Positions 26,510 through 36,459 of a DNA stretch of 64,000 bases are shown one piece after another. The notes under the pieces are model-generated. The model did not search any database and was not told the DNA's origin. It was given only the letters and a program-made list of their open reading frames with translations. The stretch's first letter is position 1. Each line of letters begins with the position of its first letter. The DNA is from an uncultured Fretibacterium sp. (GTDB taxonomy: Bacteria; Synergistota; Synergistia; Synergistales; Aminobacteriaceae): assembly GCA_946186205.1 (NCBI GenBank), contig CAMHMH010000002.1:496001-560000 (forward strand). The letters are read 5' to 3'. The translations under genes were made by a program, and so were the position numbers.

Positions 26510-28183
26510 ATGTCATTCCCAAGTGATATAGAGATCGCGCAGTCAGTAACACCGCGAAAAGTTATTGATGTCGCGTCAGGTATAGGAATCTCTGAAGATG
26601 AGTTAGAGCTTTACGGAAGGTACAAAGCAAAAGTATCACCGTCCGTAATGAAGAGATTAGCCGATAAGCCCGACGGAAAATTGATTCTTGTTACGGCCAT
26701 CACTCCCACGCCCGCAGGTGAAGGAAAAACCACAACGACAGTAGGACTCACTGACGGACTCCGCAAGATCGGCAAAAACGCAATGGCAGCATTGAGGGAG
26801 CCATCATTAGGGCCGAGCTTCGGACTCAAAGGCGGCGCGGCTGGCGGAGGATATGCGCAGGTGATTCCGATGGAGGACATCAACCTTCACTTCACGGGAG
26901 ACCTTCACGCGATAACGACAGCTCACAATCTTTGCGCGGCCATGCTCGACAATCACATTCAGCAGGGCAACGAGCTTAACATTGACCCAAGAAGAGTCGT
27001 ATTCCGCCGTGTAATGGATCTCAACGAGAGAGCGTTACGCAACATCGTTATCGGTCTCGGAGGCAAAGCGCACGGAGTTCCCCGCGAGTCAGGTTTTGAC
27101 ATCACGGTAGCTTCTGAGGTCATGGCGATATTGTGTCTTGCTTCTGACTTGATGGACTTGAAAGCGAGACTCGGCCGTATGGTTCTTGCGTACACTTATG
27201 ACGGAAAGCCCATAACAGCTTCTGACATTGGCGCAGCGGGTTCAATGGCTGTATTGCTGAAGGACGCAATCAAACCGAATCTCGTACAGACTCTTGAAGG
27301 CAGTCCCGTATTCATTCACGGCGGGCCATTCGCGAACATTGCGCACGGGTGCAACAGCATTCAGGCTACGAGGCTCGGACTCAAATGCGCGGATTATCTT
27401 GTTACTGAGGCGGGATTCGGTGCTGACTTGGGCGCGGAAAAGTTTCTTGATATTAAGTGCCGGGTTGCGGGATTGAAGCCCGATGCGGTTGTAGTTGTTG
27501 CCACTGTAAGAGCTTTGAAGATGCACGGAGGACGGAAGAAGACCGAGCTTAACACGGAAGATCTTTGCGCGCTTGAGGCAGGTATTCCCAATCTCATCAA
27601 GCACATCGAGAACATACAGAAATACGGACTGCCGGTTGTTGTCGCGATAAACAGATTCCCGAATGACACGGAAGCAGAATTATCACTTGTCGCAAAGAAG
27701 TGTGAAGAGTTAGGAGCGTCATTCGCGTTGTCAGAAGTGTGGAGCAAAGGCGGCGAGGGAGGAAAGGAATTAGCGCGAAAAGTTGTCGAGGCTTGCGAAA
27801 AGTCATCATCATTCAGATTCATTTACGACGCGGCCATGAGTCCCAAAGAGAAAATGAATGCGATTGCCCGCGAAATTTACGGTGCTGACGGTGTAGACTT
27901 CACAGCGCAGGCTGAAAAGGATCTCGTGCAGATTCACGAACTTGGCAAAGATGATCTTCTTGTGTGCATGGCAAAGACTCAGTACTCACTCTCAGATGAC
28001 CCCGCGAAAATCGGACGGCCTTCAGGATTCCGAATCACCGTTCGTGAAGTGAGGCTCTCTGCCGGTGCTGGCTTCCTTGTCGCTGTTACTGGTGAGATTA
28101 TGACTATGCCCGGCTTGCCTAAGAAACCTGCCGCGCTGAATATTGATGTCGATTGTGATGGAAAGATTACGGGGTTGTTCTAG
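26510..28183 (+). CDS. fhs: Formate-tetrahydrofolate ligase
   Basis: This 557-residue enzyme makes 10-formyl-THF from formate, THF and ATP. It has the P-loop [16 protein letters not shown] (about 65-80). The conserved [23 protein letters not shown] and the [15 protein letters not shown] segment are also present. Length is normal. It is the first gene of a four-gene run with fchA, folD and thrE, spaced by 2, 3 and -1 bases. The operon links formate to methylene-THF and to serine/glycine metabolism. AAAGGAG is at the expected distance from the ATG. Confidence 0.97.
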   Translation: MSFPSDIEIAQSVTPRKVIDVASGIGISEDELELYGRYKAKVSPSVMKRLADKPDGKLILVTAITPTPAGEGKTTTTVGLTDGLRKIGKNAMAALREPSLGPSFGLKGGAAGGGYAQVIPMEDINLHFTGDLHAITTAHNLCAAMLDNHIQQGNELNIDPRRVVFRRVMDLNERALRNIVIGLGGKAHGVPRESGFDITVASEVMAILCLASDLMDLKARLGRMVLAYTYDGKPITASDIGAAGSMAVLLKDAIKPNLVQTLEGSPVFIHGGPFANIAHGCNSIQATRLGLKCADYLVTEAGFGADLGAEKFLDIKCRVAGLKPDAVVVVATVRALKMHGGRKKTELNTEDLCALEAGIPNLIKHIENIQKYGLPVVVAINRFPNDTEAELSLVAKKCEELGASFALSEVWSKGGEGGKELARKVVEACEKSSSFRFIYDAAMSPKEKMNAIAREIYGADGVDFTAQAEKDLVQIHELGKDDLLVCMAKTQYSLSDDPAKIGRPSGFRITVREVRLSAGAGFLVAVTGEIMTMPGLPKKPAALNIDVDCDGKITGLF

Positions 28184-28185
28184 TC

Positions 28186-28815
28186 ATGGCCGAAGAGTTA
28201 ATGAGCAAATCATGCGCTGAGTTCACAAAACTTTTGGGCGCGAAAATACAAATGCCCGGCGGGGGTGCTGCTGCTGCTCTTGCTGGCGCGTTAGGTGTTG
28301 CGCTGTGCGAGATGTCCGCGAACTTCACGGTCGGCAACAAGAGATATGCTGACGTTGAGCCGGAAATGAAATCAATTGTTGAACGCGCAGAGAAAATCCG
28401 TGTGCGTTTCCTTGAGCTTGCTGACGAGGACGCAGAAGTATTCCCGGCAGTTTCAGCCGCGTGGAGGCTCCCGAAAGATTATCCCAACAGAAAAGAAATC
28501 TTCACACAAGCCGCCCTTGCCGCCTGCAAAGCTCCTCTTGAGATGGCTAAATGCTGCTGCGAGGCTATAGACCTTCTTGAGATTGTCATGGAGAAGGGAA
28601 ATGTTATGCTGATTTCTGACGTGGGATGCGGCGTATCACTTTGCGAGGCCGCTATGAGTTCGTCAGCAATGAACGTATACATCAACACAGGAAGCCTCAA
28701 AGACTGCCCCGAAGCCCGCGAGTTAGAGTCGCAGATTGACTCCCTCATGGCCGAATACCTTCCCAAAATTGATGACATCTCCGGCAAAGTTACTCTCATC
28801 GTGAGGAGGGTTTAA
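28186..28815 (+). CDS. fchA: Methenyltetrahydrofolate cyclohydrolase (cyclodeaminase family)
   Basis: This 209-residue, all-helical protein of the FTCD_C/FchA family starts MAEELMSKSCAEFTKLLGAKIQMPGGGAAAAL, and the PGGGAAAAL stretch is the family hallmark. The family comprises formiminotetrahydrofolate cyclodeaminases and FchA, which hydrolyses methenyl-THF to 10-formyl-THF. Position between fhs and folD favours FchA. The neighbouring FolD appears to lack cyclohydrolase residues, which supports this assignment. Confidence 0.85.
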   Translation: MAEELMSKSCAEFTKLLGAKIQMPGGGAAAALAGALGVALCEMSANFTVGNKRYADVEPEMKSIVERAEKIRVRFLELADEDAEVFPAVSAAWRLPKDYPNRKEIFTQAALAACKAPLEMAKCCCEAIDLLEIVMEKGNVMLISDVGCGVSLCEAAMSSSAMNVYINTGSLKDCPEARELESQIDSLMAEYLPKIDDISGKVTLIVRRV

Positions 28816-28818
28816 CGA

Positions 28819-29694
28819 ATGGCCGAATTGCTAAAAGGAGTCCCGGCCGCGACAAAAATAACGGAGGAATTATCCGCCCGCTGTGAGAGACTCAAAGCAT
28901 CAGGAATAAATCCGACGCTTGAGATTTTGAGAGTCGGCGACAAGCCAGAAGATTTATCCTACGAGAAGGGAATCGAAAAACGCTGCGCCAAAATCGGAAT
29001 CACCGTCAGCAAAATACTATATCCATCCGGCACAGAATTTTATGACCCAATCAACGACATAATAAGCTCCATGCGCGGCCATGTCCGGGAAATCAACAGG
29101 GACGAATCTATTCACGGCTGCTTAATGTTCCGTCCGACCGTGCACAAAGACTATGAAGAAACCGTGCGCGAACTCCTTGACCCGTCAAAAGATGTCGACT
29201 GCATGACAGATGCCTCACTCGCGGGACTCTTCACAGGTTCGGGGACTGGTTACCCTCCGTGCACAGCGCAGGCATGTATTGAGCTTCTTGACTTCTGCGG
29301 GATTGACCTTGCCGGGAAAAATGTCGCCGTAATAGGCAGGAGTCTCGTGATTGGCCGCCCCGTCTCAATGCTCCTAATGAACCGTGACGCAACCGTAACA
29401 ATCTGCCACTCAAAGACACGCGGTTTGCCGTCAGTCTGTCGTAATGCTGACATAATCATAGCCGCTATAGGGAAGCCGAAATTTGTCGGTGAAGAATTTG
29501 TGTCAGAAGGCCAGACAGTTATCGACGTGGGAATCAATGTAGACGAGTCCGGGAATTTATGCGGTGATGTCGACTTTGACTCAGTGTCGGGAATCGTCCG
29601 TGCAATATCGCCTGTGCCGGGCGGAGTAGGAGCTTTGACAACGGCGGTCCTCGCAAAGCACGTAATAGAATCAGCGGAGAAATTGTTGAAGTAA
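28819..29694 (+). CDS. folD: FolD-family methylene-THF dehydrogenase, probably without cyclohydrolase activity
   Basis: This 291-residue enzyme keeps the FolD fold and NADP-site segment (VIGRSLVIGRPVSMLLMNRDATVTICHS), the folate-binding Asp in KDVDCM, and PGGVGALT. The two residues known to be needed for cyclohydrolase activity in the human enzyme (Lys56, Gln100) are replaced. The Tyr-x-x-x-Lys motif is Tyr48-EKG-Ile52, and the usual VQLP is MFRP. It is therefore likely to catalyse only the dehydrogenase step, 5,10-methylene-THF to methenyl-THF. FchA encoded just upstream would complete the pathway. It starts three bases after fchA. Confidence 0.9.
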   Translation: MAELLKGVPAATKITEELSARCERLKASGINPTLEILRVGDKPEDLSYEKGIEKRCAKIGITVSKILYPSGTEFYDPINDIISSMRGHVREINRDESIHGCLMFRPTVHKDYEETVRELLDPSKDVDCMTDASLAGLFTGSGTGYPPCTAQACIELLDFCGIDLAGKNVAVIGRSLVIGRPVSMLLMNRDATVTICHSKTRGLPSVCRNADIIIAAIGKPKFVGEEFVSEGQTVIDVGINVDESGNLCGDVDFDSVSGIVRAISPVPGGVGALTTAVLAKHVIESAEKLLK

Positions 29695-30908
29695 TGCGTG
29701 ATATTGATTATATTTTGATGTTCTGCGTGAACCTGAGCCGCAATATGATTATGAGCGGTGCAAATTTGGAGCGCATTCACACGGCGGTTAATACAGTATG
29801 CCGGGCGTATAAGCTGTATGAGGTGAGTATATTTCTTCTGAGTACTCATATGTCAGTGAGCGCGGTTGATTCTGAAGGCAATTATTCCTCGCGGCAAATT
29901 TCGATTCCGTCATCAGGGATTCACCTTGACCGTTTAAGAAGCCTCAATCAGTTATCGTACAAGATCGCTGAGATTACTCCCAATCCCAAAACGTTATCCC
30001 AAATGTTAGACCGTGCAATGAACGTGAGCGATTACCCGGAGTATGTAGTTCTTGCCGGGAAGATATGCGCGATGCTCTGTCTTGGTGTCATGTTCGGTGC
30101 TACAGCGTGGGATTTGATTCCTGTTGCTGTGATTACGGCGTTGATTCACTTCCTTATGTCATGGCTTGAACGAAAGGGGCTCGACCGTATGCTGGTGAAC
30201 TCCCTCACAATGTGGTCGGCCGCTTCTGTTGCGCTGGCGTTCATATATTCGGGCTTCAACGGAAATTTTGCGGTCATAATGATAACGGTCTCAATGCTCG
30301 TTATACCCGGCATTCCTCTCGTTAATGCGATGCGTAACCTGCTGTGCGGAAGCGAGATAAACGGAATATTGCAGATGCTGAAAGTTTCAGTTGAGACTAT
30401 GGCACTTGCGCTTGGTATTTACGCGGCGTTCATGATGTTCGGAGTCGAGTCGATGATTAGCCCGGCAGTTTCAGCTCCGACTGACCCGGTGTTGTTGATT
30501 GCGCTTTCGTTCATTGCGTCAATAGGATTCGGCGTGAACTTCAGAATCCCTCCCAAAGATTTATGGCTTGCGGGACTCGGCGGAGCTTTGTCGCGTGTGT
30601 CAGTGATATATCTTCCGGGGATAATCGCGGGGCGTTTCTGGTTCATGACTCTTTCGGCATCGGCGGCGGCATTGTACGCGGAGTTTCTAGCGATAAGACG
30701 CAAGCAGCCTTCAACATATTTCGTTTACCCGTCAATAATCCCATTGATACCCGGCGACCTGTTCTATTACGCGATAACAGGTATATATCTCGGTGCTCGT
30801 GAGTGGGTTGAGCTTAACGGCGTGAACTGTCTGATTTCTCTTGCGGGACTCAGCATGGGATTCGTATTAGCGTCGACGGTCGTGATACACATTCGCAGGA
30901 GGAGATAG
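29694..30908 (+). CDS. ThrE-family threonine/serine exporter
   Basis: This 404-residue membrane protein joins the two halves of the ThrE family. An N-terminal DUF1212-type domain (GANLERIHTAVNTVC ... VSIFLLSTHMSVS) is followed by about ten membrane segments (from residue 125), including the DUF3815-type half with YPSIIPLIPGDLFYYA. ThrE exports threonine and serine. Its start overlaps the folD stop by one base, so it is translationally coupled to the one-carbon genes. That suggests a link to serine as one-carbon donor. The direction of transport cannot be told from sequence. Confidence 0.85.
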   Translation: MRDIDYILMFCVNLSRNMIMSGANLERIHTAVNTVCRAYKLYEVSIFLLSTHMSVSAVDSEGNYSSRQISIPSSGIHLDRLRSLNQLSYKIAEITPNPKTLSQMLDRAMNVSDYPEYVVLAGKICAMLCLGVMFGATAWDLIPVAVITALIHFLMSWLERKGLDRMLVNSLTMWSAASVALAFIYSGFNGNFAVIMITVSMLVIPGIPLVNAMRNLLCGSEINGILQMLKVSVETMALALGIYAAFMMFGVESMISPAVSAPTDPVLLIALSFIASIGFGVNFRIPPKDLWLAGLGGALSRVSVIYLPGIIAGRFWFMTLSASAAALYAEFLAIRRKQPSTYFVYPSIIPLIPGDLFYYAITGIYLGAREWVELNGVNCLISLAGLSMGFVLASTVVIHIRRRR

Positions 30909-30912
30909 AGTC

Positions 30913-31434
30913 ATGGGTGAAAGCAAACAATTTCGCTGCCCTCAATGCGGATATGATTTCGAGGCTGTTACGGGAGTCGGGTTCGCATTCCCTCAAGAAT
31001 ACGCCGAGACAGTAGCAGAAATGAAACACGGCGGACTCGGTGAAGAGGCAAAACGATTCTTTGAGGAACACCCCGACGGAGCAATAAGCTGCGAGAATGT
31101 TGTGATGAAGTGCGAGAGTTGCGGAGAATATGACAGCCGCGAGTCCCTCGCAATGTATGTGCCGAAAGAAGGCTTTGTGCATCGAGTCCCTGAAGGAATG
31201 TGGTCGGTAGTAGCTCCGTTTGAGGGAAGCGATTATGTTTCACCGGATGAGCTTGAAGCGTGTTATGACCTTTACGCCGAATACCCTCACAAGTGCGAGA
31301 ACTGCGGGGGGAAAATGAAACCTGCTGAAATATTTTCTGTCGATGATCTCGGCAATGAGACTCTTATTCGCCCGCTGATATGTCCTCATTGCGGCGCGGA
31401 GATGGAAGAAGCCGGGACTTTCTTTTGGGACTGA
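30913..31434 (+). CDS. Multi-zinc-ribbon protein of unknown function
   Basis: This 173-residue protein has four CxxC-type pairs: CPQCGYDF near residue 9, CESCGEYDS near 68, CENCGGKM near 126 and CPHCGAEM near 158. They suggest two or more zinc ribbons. The middle is acidic and otherwise featureless. No nucleic-acid or enzyme domain is recognisable. It follows thrE by four bases and may be the last gene of the one-carbon transcript. Confidence 0.7.
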   Translation: MGESKQFRCPQCGYDFEAVTGVGFAFPQEYAETVAEMKHGGLGEEAKRFFEEHPDGAISCENVVMKCESCGEYDSRESLAMYVPKEGFVHRVPEGMWSVVAPFEGSDYVSPDELEACYDLYAEYPHKCENCGGKMKPAEIFSVDDLGNETLIRPLICPHCGAEMEEAGTFFWD

Positions 31435-31448
31435 TTAACGAAACAAAA

Positions 31449-31485
31449 ACGGGAGGAAGCATTCATGACTCTTCCCGTTGTTTTT
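31449..31485 (+). terminator. Terminator after the zinc-ribbon gene
   Basis: ACGGGAGGA (31449-31457) pairs with TCTTCCCGT (31470-31478), followed by TTTTT at 31481-31485. It belongs to a locally repeated terminator family (also at 31747-31785 and near 32767-32805). Confidence 0.8.
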
Positions 31486-31505
31486 ATGTCATGTGAGGCG
31501 AAATT

Positions 31506-31726
31506 ATGAGCAGGGATTTGCGCAATCACAAGAACTTTCGATACATACGCCATTTTTTGAAGAAAGTTTTTGCTTACTACATGAAATTATACCCGGATGA
31601 AAAAATCAAATCTTTCTATGACTTGATGATGAAGATGAGCTGTTCAACCTGGAGATTGACTCGTTCATTAGCTTCATCAGAAACGGAGCAATTCTTGAGA
31701 TTGAGCATCCGGAAGAATACAAATAG
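31506..31726 (+). pseudogene. Small frameshifted gene (unknown family)
   Basis: The first part reads MSRDLRNHKNFRYIRHFLKK and continues to KSFYD. A different frame then continues DDEDELFNLEIDSF through EHPEEYK and stop at 31724. Adding one base after 31622 (GAC-CTT-GAT) restores one protein of about 73 residues, YDLDDEDELF across the junction. The second frame ends neatly 12 bases before a terminator, whereas the first runs through it. I infer a one-base deletion, real or from sequencing. The product is basic at the start and acidic at the end, with no known domain. Confidence 0.55.
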
Positions 31727-31746
31727 TATCATCACGCAAAACAAAA

Positions 31747-31785
31747 ACGGGGGAATCATTTTGCGACTCCTCCCGTTATTTTTAT
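31747..31785 (+). terminator. Terminator after the small frameshifted gene
   Basis: ACGGGGGA and TCCTCCCGT form the stem, followed by TATTTTT. The sequence is a near copy of the terminator at 31449-31485, including the flanking AAACAAAAACGGG and TTTTTATG. Confidence 0.7.
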
Positions 31786-31813
31786 GCCGCGAAAATTTTT
31801 ACGTGCTTCCTTC

Positions 31814-32386
31814 TCACTGAAGCTCAATATATTTTGACGCAACGTAGCCCGACACATCAGACTCCTCATAGTAGATGTAATACCATTTTGAGCCGCCCGC
31901 AGATTTTGCTTCACCGTTCACAGTAACATGCGCTCCGTTGTCTAACGCATCAAGGATTCGTGATTTAATGTTCGGTGCTGAACGGATATTGAGACGGTCA
32001 TTCGCCGGGATGTTTATCACGACTCCTTCAACGGGATATTCTGTGCGCTTGGGCTTGCTTTGAGTCCTGCCCTCAATCTCGATATATTTTGCTGACACAT
32101 AGCCTGACACCCCGGACTCCTCGTGATAAATGTAGTACCACTTTGATCCGTTCGGGGAATCAGCCTCGCCATTCACAACAACATATGTTCCGTTGTCGAG
32201 CGCGTCAAGTATTCGTGATTTCGCGTTAGGCTTCTCGCGGATGTTTAGCCGGTCATTCTCTGCTATGTTGATTACGACTCCTTCAGCCGGGTAGTTTGCT
32301 CGCTTACTCCTGGCAGCAGTCGCAGGGTCAAACGTCAGAAACATTAACGCACAGAACAGAATCGCAACGCATAAAACTTTTCTCAT
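31814..32386 (-). CDS. Exported protein with two SH3b repeats
   Basis: This 190-residue protein has a signal peptide (1-24, ending TATA) and two nearly identical bacterial SH3 domains (about 33-103 and 116-190). Each has YPxEGVVINI, DRLNIR, ILDALDNG and SKWYYIY.EES.VSGYV.SKYIE. SH3b domains bind peptidoglycan peptides, so a cell-wall role is likely. No catalytic domain is attached. The close match of the two copies indicates a recent internal duplication. Confidence 0.85.
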   Translation of the reverse strand: MRKVLCVAILFCALMFLTFDPATAARSKRANYPAEGVVINIAENDRLNIREKPNAKSRILDALDNGTYVVVNGEADSPNGSKWYYIYHEESGVSGYVSAKYIEIEGRTQSKPKRTEYPVEGVVINIPANDRLNIRSAPNIKSRILDALDNGAHVTVNGEAKSAGGSKWYYIYYEESDVSGYVASKYIELQ

Positions 32387-32419
32387 TCTGAAAATCTCCT
32401 TTCACAAAAAGGTGCGGCA

Positions 32420-32761
32420 CTAAAACGGCCATAACACTTTCCACCATCTTTTACTCTTTTGCGCCTGAGCATCTTTATAGCCCTGCTCGTAGCCTTTGCG
32501 GTAACCTGTAACCCAAGAGAGCAGCGCGCCAATTGCCGAGGCAGTACCCTTCACGAACTTCTGAAGCCATGTGTCATTTCCCCATAAGTGAATGCCTGCT
32601 ATTATCGCGGGGATTGTGCCTATCCAGCCCGCAAGCCTCTTGAAGAAATTCCAGACCGCGCGAAAAACTGAAAGCAATCTTCCCGGCCCTAACCACCAGC
32701 CTATAGCAATCAAAGGTACTGCATACAGTAACACCGTCAGCACTTCAGAGCCTCCCTTCAT
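32420..32761 (-). CDS. Small membrane protein of unknown function
   Basis: This 113-residue protein has an N-terminal membrane segment (about 8-28), a second weaker one (about 44-62) and perhaps a third (71-86). The tail is strongly basic and aromatic (KSKRWWKVLWPF), preceded by the repeat-like GYRKGYEQGYKD. No family is recognised. It lies 34 bases upstream of the SH3b gene on the same strand, so the two may be cotranscribed. GGGAGG lies close before the start region. Confidence 0.65.
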   Translation of the reverse strand: MKGGSEVLTVLLYAVPLIAIGWWLGPGRLLSVFRAVWNFFKRLAGWIGTIPAIIAGIHLWGNDTWLQKFVKGTASAIGALLSWVTGYRKGYEQGYKDAQAQKSKRWWKVLWPF

Positions 32762-32815
32762 ACAAAAAAGGGAGAAGCCATTACGACTCCTCCCGTAAAT
32801 TTTTTCCCTTGCACG

Positions 32816-34999
32816 TTAGAACAAAGGAGCAAGCACCAGAGCTACAACGGTCATTAACTTGATGAGAATGTTAAGCGCAGGGCCGGCCGTATCCTTGAAG
32901 GGGTCGCCGACTGTATCACCTACGACTGCCGCCGCGTGATTCGGTGAGCCTTTGCCGTTGAAGTGTCCTTCCTCAATGTACTTCTTCGCGTTGTCCCAAG
33001 CTCCGCCCGAATTGGCCATGAACAGAGCCATCATTACGCCCGTAACAATCGCTCCTCCGAGAAGACCGCCGAGAGCCTCTTTGCCCAGAAGGAATCCGAC
33101 AAGAACAGGCACTGCGATAGCCATTACGCCGGGTACGATCATCTGAGTCAATGCGGCGTGAGTCGAAATCTCAACACAGCGGTTTGAGTCGGGCTTTGCT
33201 TTTCCTTCCATGATGCCGGGAATCTCGCGGAACTGTCTGCGGACTTCCTCAATCATGAAGCCTGCTGCCTTGCTCACAGCGTCAATTGAGAGCGAGCAGA
33301 ATATGAACGGTAACATACCGCCGATGAGCAATCCTACAATGACGTAAGGATTCATAATGTCAATTTTGTCGATATGCGCCGCCTGTGAATATGCCACGAA
33401 AAGAGCAAGTGCCGTCAGAGCCGCCGAACCGATTGCGAGTCCTTTGCCCATTGCCGCTGTGGTGTTCCCGATTGCGTCAAGGTGGTCTGTGATTTTGCGC
33501 ACGCCTTCAGGGAGTTCGCTCATCTCTGCAATTCCGCCGGCATTGTCTGCTATTGGGCCGTATGCGTCAACGCTCAGTGAAATTCCCGTAATCGAAAGCA
33601 TACCTACAGCCGCGACTGCAACACCGAACATGCCCGCAAGATAGTAGCTGATGAGAGTCGACAAGCAGATAAGAAGCACCGGGATTCCTGTTGACATCAT
33701 TCCGAGAGACAAGCCCGAAAGAACTACCGTCGCTGTGCCTGTGTCAGATGAAGCCGCGACATTCTGCACAAACTTGTAGTCGCCTGACGTGTAAATCTCC
33801 GTAACGATTCCGATGATGATTCCCGCGAGGACTCCTGACGTTACCGACAAGAACACGTTGAAAGCGTTTGAGAAGAAGAAGAATATGCTGAGAATAAATG
33901 TTCCGGCTATCATCAGTCCGCCCGCTACAAATGTTCCTGTCCTGAGAGCAAATGCCGCGTCGCCGTCCTCAATGCGTTTCACTACCCCGGCCATGCCCGG
34001 AAGTTTTGCCACGATACCGCGTACTGTCCCGGCGTAAGGTGCTTTCTGTGAGATCATCATGCAGCCTACGATTGACGAGAACACGCCCCATGCAGCAAGG
34101 AACAGAGGAAATCCGATTCCCCAGAGTCCGAGTGCTTCTCCGTCAGACGTGAATGAATACACCGCACCGATGGCCATAGCAGCGAGTATTGAGTTCACGT
34201 ATGACTCGAACAAGTCCGCACCCATTCCGGCAATGTCCCCGACGTTATCGCCAACGTTGTCAGCAATTACAGCAGGGTTGCGGGGGTCATCTTCAGGGAT
34301 TCCGGCCTCAACTTTTCCGACAAGGTCAGCTCCTACGTCAGCAGCTTTCGTGTATATGCCGCCTCCTACACGCGCGAAAAGTGCTATCGAGCTCGCGCCC
34401 ATTCCGAACGCCGTCAACGCCGTAACATCATTCAGGAACAAATACGAGAACGCAAGACCTATGAGTCCGAGTCCAACGACTACCATACCTACGATGCTTC
34501 CGCCGGAGAAAGCTACCTCAAGCGCATTGCCTGCCGCCGTTGAAAGTATGCCTTCTGACTTGGGAGCTTCAGTTGTCGGGGCTTCTGCTGAATCTGCTGC
34601 TTTGTCGAGGTCAACAGATTTCTTTGCTGACTTCTTTTCTTCCGCTGGCATTCCCGCAAGTGCCGCATATGTCGTTCTTCCGTTTGAATTTGTTGCAACG
34701 TACATTCCGATCCAGCCAGCTGTCGCAGAGCATAACGCGCCAAGAACAAACGCAAACGCAGATCCGAGTCCGAGTCCCGGTGCCGCAATGAGCAATACCG
34801 CAACGACTCCAACAAAGGGAGCAAGCCATGAATATTCTTTCTTCAAGAATGCCATAGCACCTTCATGAATGATTGATGAGAGTTCAGCGACTCTCGGATG
34901 ACCGATCTGACTCTCTTCTAGTTTCTGGTAAACTGTCCAGGCATATAACCCGGCAAGCGCACCAAAGACTAACGTAACAAATACTAAGAATAGCCACAT
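32816..34999 (-). CDS. hppA: Membrane-bound ion-pumping pyrophosphatase, K+-dependent type
   Basis: This 727-residue pump hydrolyses pyrophosphate to move H+ or Na+ across the inner membrane. The active-site signatures [22 protein letters not shown] and [22 protein letters not shown] are intact. [18 protein letters not shown] carries Ala where K+-independent enzymes have Lys, which indicates the K+-dependent class that includes the Na+ pumps. About 16 membrane segments are visible. A loop near residues 115-150, rich in Glu, Lys, Ala and Ser, is longer than usual. A TATAAT box lies about 50 bases upstream on the minus strand. Confidence 0.95.
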   Translation of the reverse strand: MWLFLVFVTLVFGALAGLYAWTVYQKLEESQIGHPRVAELSSIIHEGAMAFLKKEYSWLAPFVGVVAVLLIAAPGLGLGSAFAFVLGALCSATAGWIGMYVATNSNGRTTYAALAGMPAEEKKSAKKSVDLDKAADSAEAPTTEAPKSEGILSTAAGNALEVAFSGGSIVGMVVVGLGLIGLAFSYLFLNDVTALTAFGMGASSIALFARVGGGIYTKAADVGADLVGKVEAGIPEDDPRNPAVIADNVGDNVGDIAGMGADLFESYVNSILAAMAIGAVYSFTSDGEALGLWGIGFPLFLAAWGVFSSIVGCMMISQKAPYAGTVRGIVAKLPGMAGVVKRIEDGDAAFALRTGTFVAGGLMIAGTFILSIFFFFSNAFNVFLSVTSGVLAGIIIGIVTEIYTSGDYKFVQNVAASSDTGTATVVLSGLSLGMMSTGIPVLLICLSTLISYYLAGMFGVAVAAVGMLSITGISLSVDAYGPIADNAGGIAEMSELPEGVRKITDHLDAIGNTTAAMGKGLAIGSAALTALALFVAYSQAAHIDKIDIMNPYVIVGLLIGGMLPFIFCSLSIDAVSKAAGFMIEEVRRQFREIPGIMEGKAKPDSNRCVEISTHAALTQMIVPGVMAIAVPVLVGFLLGKEALGGLLGGAIVTGVMMALFMANSGGAWDNAKKYIEEGHFNGKGSPNHAAAVVGDTVGDPFKDTAGPALNILIKLMTVVALVLAPLF

Positions 35000-35084
35000 A
35001 AATTTTAGCCTCCCTGTTTGTGATATTGTGAATTGACTAATTATAGCCTAAAAGTTTATCGTAAGTGTAAAAGTTTTCAGTGCG

Positions 35085-35942
35085 CTATTTTGCACCGTAT
35101 CTGCGTAAGAGTTCGGCTGTTTCGGTTTGGTCGTAATCTGCTGCCAACCATAAAGCCGTCCTGCCGAAATCGTCCTTAGCGTTTACGTTTGCGCCGTGAT
35201 TGATGAGCATTTCTGCTGTTTCGGTGCGGCCGTACATTACCGCCCAAATTAAAGCCGTCACGCCGTTATAGTCGTCCTTAGCGTTTACGTTCGCACCGTT
35301 CATTATGGCTTCTTCAATTTTTCTGGCATCACCTGCCCCGCACAGTTTCACAAACTCATAATCACTCATTGCAGGCTCTTTTTTCTTGGGCTTTACTTCT
35401 GATTTCCGCAAAGACTCCTCAAGTTTTCGTGCTTCCTCCTGAGCGAGTTTTTCCTTGCGCTGAATCTCTGCCCTTATACGTTCCTGCTCCTTGCGCTGTT
35501 CCTCAAGCTGTCTTTGAATCTCTGCGTTTCGTCTGGACTCTTCTGCTTTCTGGGCTTCTGCCTGCCTCAATGCTTCTTCCCTGCGTTTTGCCTCAGCCTG
35601 TATACGTTCTCTTTCTTGCCTTTCTGCCTCAAGCTGCCTCTCAATTTCTGCTCTGCGTTTTGCTTCCTCTTCTTGTTGAGCCTTCAAGGCCTCTTCATGA
35701 CGTTTCTTTTCCAGCTCAAGCTCTAATTCCGCTCTTTTGCTGGCTTCCTTCTTGCGCTGTTCTTCAAGGTCTTTCAGCACCTGCTCAATGTTCGTATCAT
35801 TGTCATTTTTCTTTGGGCTTTTGTATTTCGTGAACAATGACCGCAATCCCGGGAACGCCCACAGCACAAATATAAGCAGCAGTGTACCGATAATTTCTCC
35901 CGCAAACTTTTTCAGACCTTCAAGCAGAAACTCAAACCACAT
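35085..35942 (-). CDS. Membrane-anchored coiled-coil protein with ankyrin repeats
   Basis: The best start is the ATG at 35942 (MWFEFLLEGLKKF), with AAAGGGGA upstream, giving 285 residues. A membrane segment (about 16-34) is followed by a long Glu/Arg/Lys/Gln-rich coiled coil (about 50-190) with periodic repeats such as AEIERQLEAERQERER. About three ankyrin repeats come last (about 200-285, with NGANVNAKDD and NHGANVNAKDD). It is likely an inner-membrane scaffold with a cytoplasmic protein-binding end. The coiled coil resembles TolA-like spacers in composition only. Confidence 0.75.
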   Translation of the reverse strand: MWFEFLLEGLKKFAGEIIGTLLLIFVLWAFPGLRSLFTKYKSPKKNDNDTNIEQVLKDLEEQRKKEASKRAELELELEKKRHEEALKAQQEEEAKRRAEIERQLEAERQERERIQAEAKRREEALRQAEAQKAEESRRNAEIQRQLEEQRKEQERIRAEIQRKEKLAQEEARKLEESLRKSEVKPKKKEPAMSDYEFVKLCGAGDARKIEEAIMNGANVNAKDDYNGVTALIWAVMYGRTETAEMLINHGANVNAKDDFGRTALWLAADYDQTETAELLRRYGAK

Positions 35943-36142
35943 GGATTTTTCCCCTTTAATTTTGTGTGAATGACCGAAATTATACCCTAGCTGAAATTTC
36001 CAGGCATTAAGACTCATACCGTCAGACTCAATTACGCCCTTGCACCATTAAAAGCTATCCTTGCGAATGCGATTGAAAGTTACTTTTCCCCATTTAATAC
36101 GGCAATTATAATTACAAAAATTAATGACAAAGGAGGAAAAAA

Positions 36143-36457
36143 ATGTGGCTCGCAAAGAGGACAACAATTTTCAAACGCAAAGACAAAATTACGTGGACGA
36201 AAATTAAAGAGCTTCTCAATTCTGAAGGTTTCAAAAGCGTAAAGGCCGGGCATTATTCAGCAGACTCGCTTTTCTCATGCGGCTGCGGGGCTAAACTTGA
36301 TCCCAGAAATTTCGGCGCAAACGGAAAAATTGACCGCGATATATATTTTGTTGACGTTCTCAATGAAGATTACGAACGCGCTAAAATTCTTCTTGCGTCA
36401 AACGGAATCGAGTCCATTGTTGAAGATGATGTTATCGGCAAATACGGGAGGATATAA
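36143..36457 (+). CDS. Hypothetical protein, 104 residues
   Basis: The ATG at 36143 follows AAAGGAGG at good distance. The protein begins with a basic stretch (AKRTTIFKRKDKITWTKI) and has a Cys cluster, FSCGCGAKLDP, near residues 50-60. It ends with a DUF2007-like pattern (VDVLNEDYERAKILLASNGI, residues about 74-95). I do not recognise it firmly. It is two bases from the next gene, which also has Cys-rich motifs, so the pair may handle a metal. Confidence 0.7.
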   Translation: MWLAKRTTIFKRKDKITWTKIKELLNSEGFKSVKAGHYSADSLFSCGCGAKLDPRNFGANGKIDRDIYFVDVLNEDYERAKILLASNGIESIVEDDVIGKYGRI

Positions 36458-36459
36458 AT

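Noticed and set aside
31506-31820. Intact 104-residue ORF
   Set aside because: After residue 39 the frame runs through a terminator-like hairpin and turns into non-coding-looking sequence. The alternative frame has a sensible end, so I call a frameshift.
34059-34868. 269-residue plus-strand ORF inside hppA
   Set aside because: It is an antisense shadow of the pyrophosphatase, rich in Ser, Pro and Ala, without motif or ribosome-binding site.
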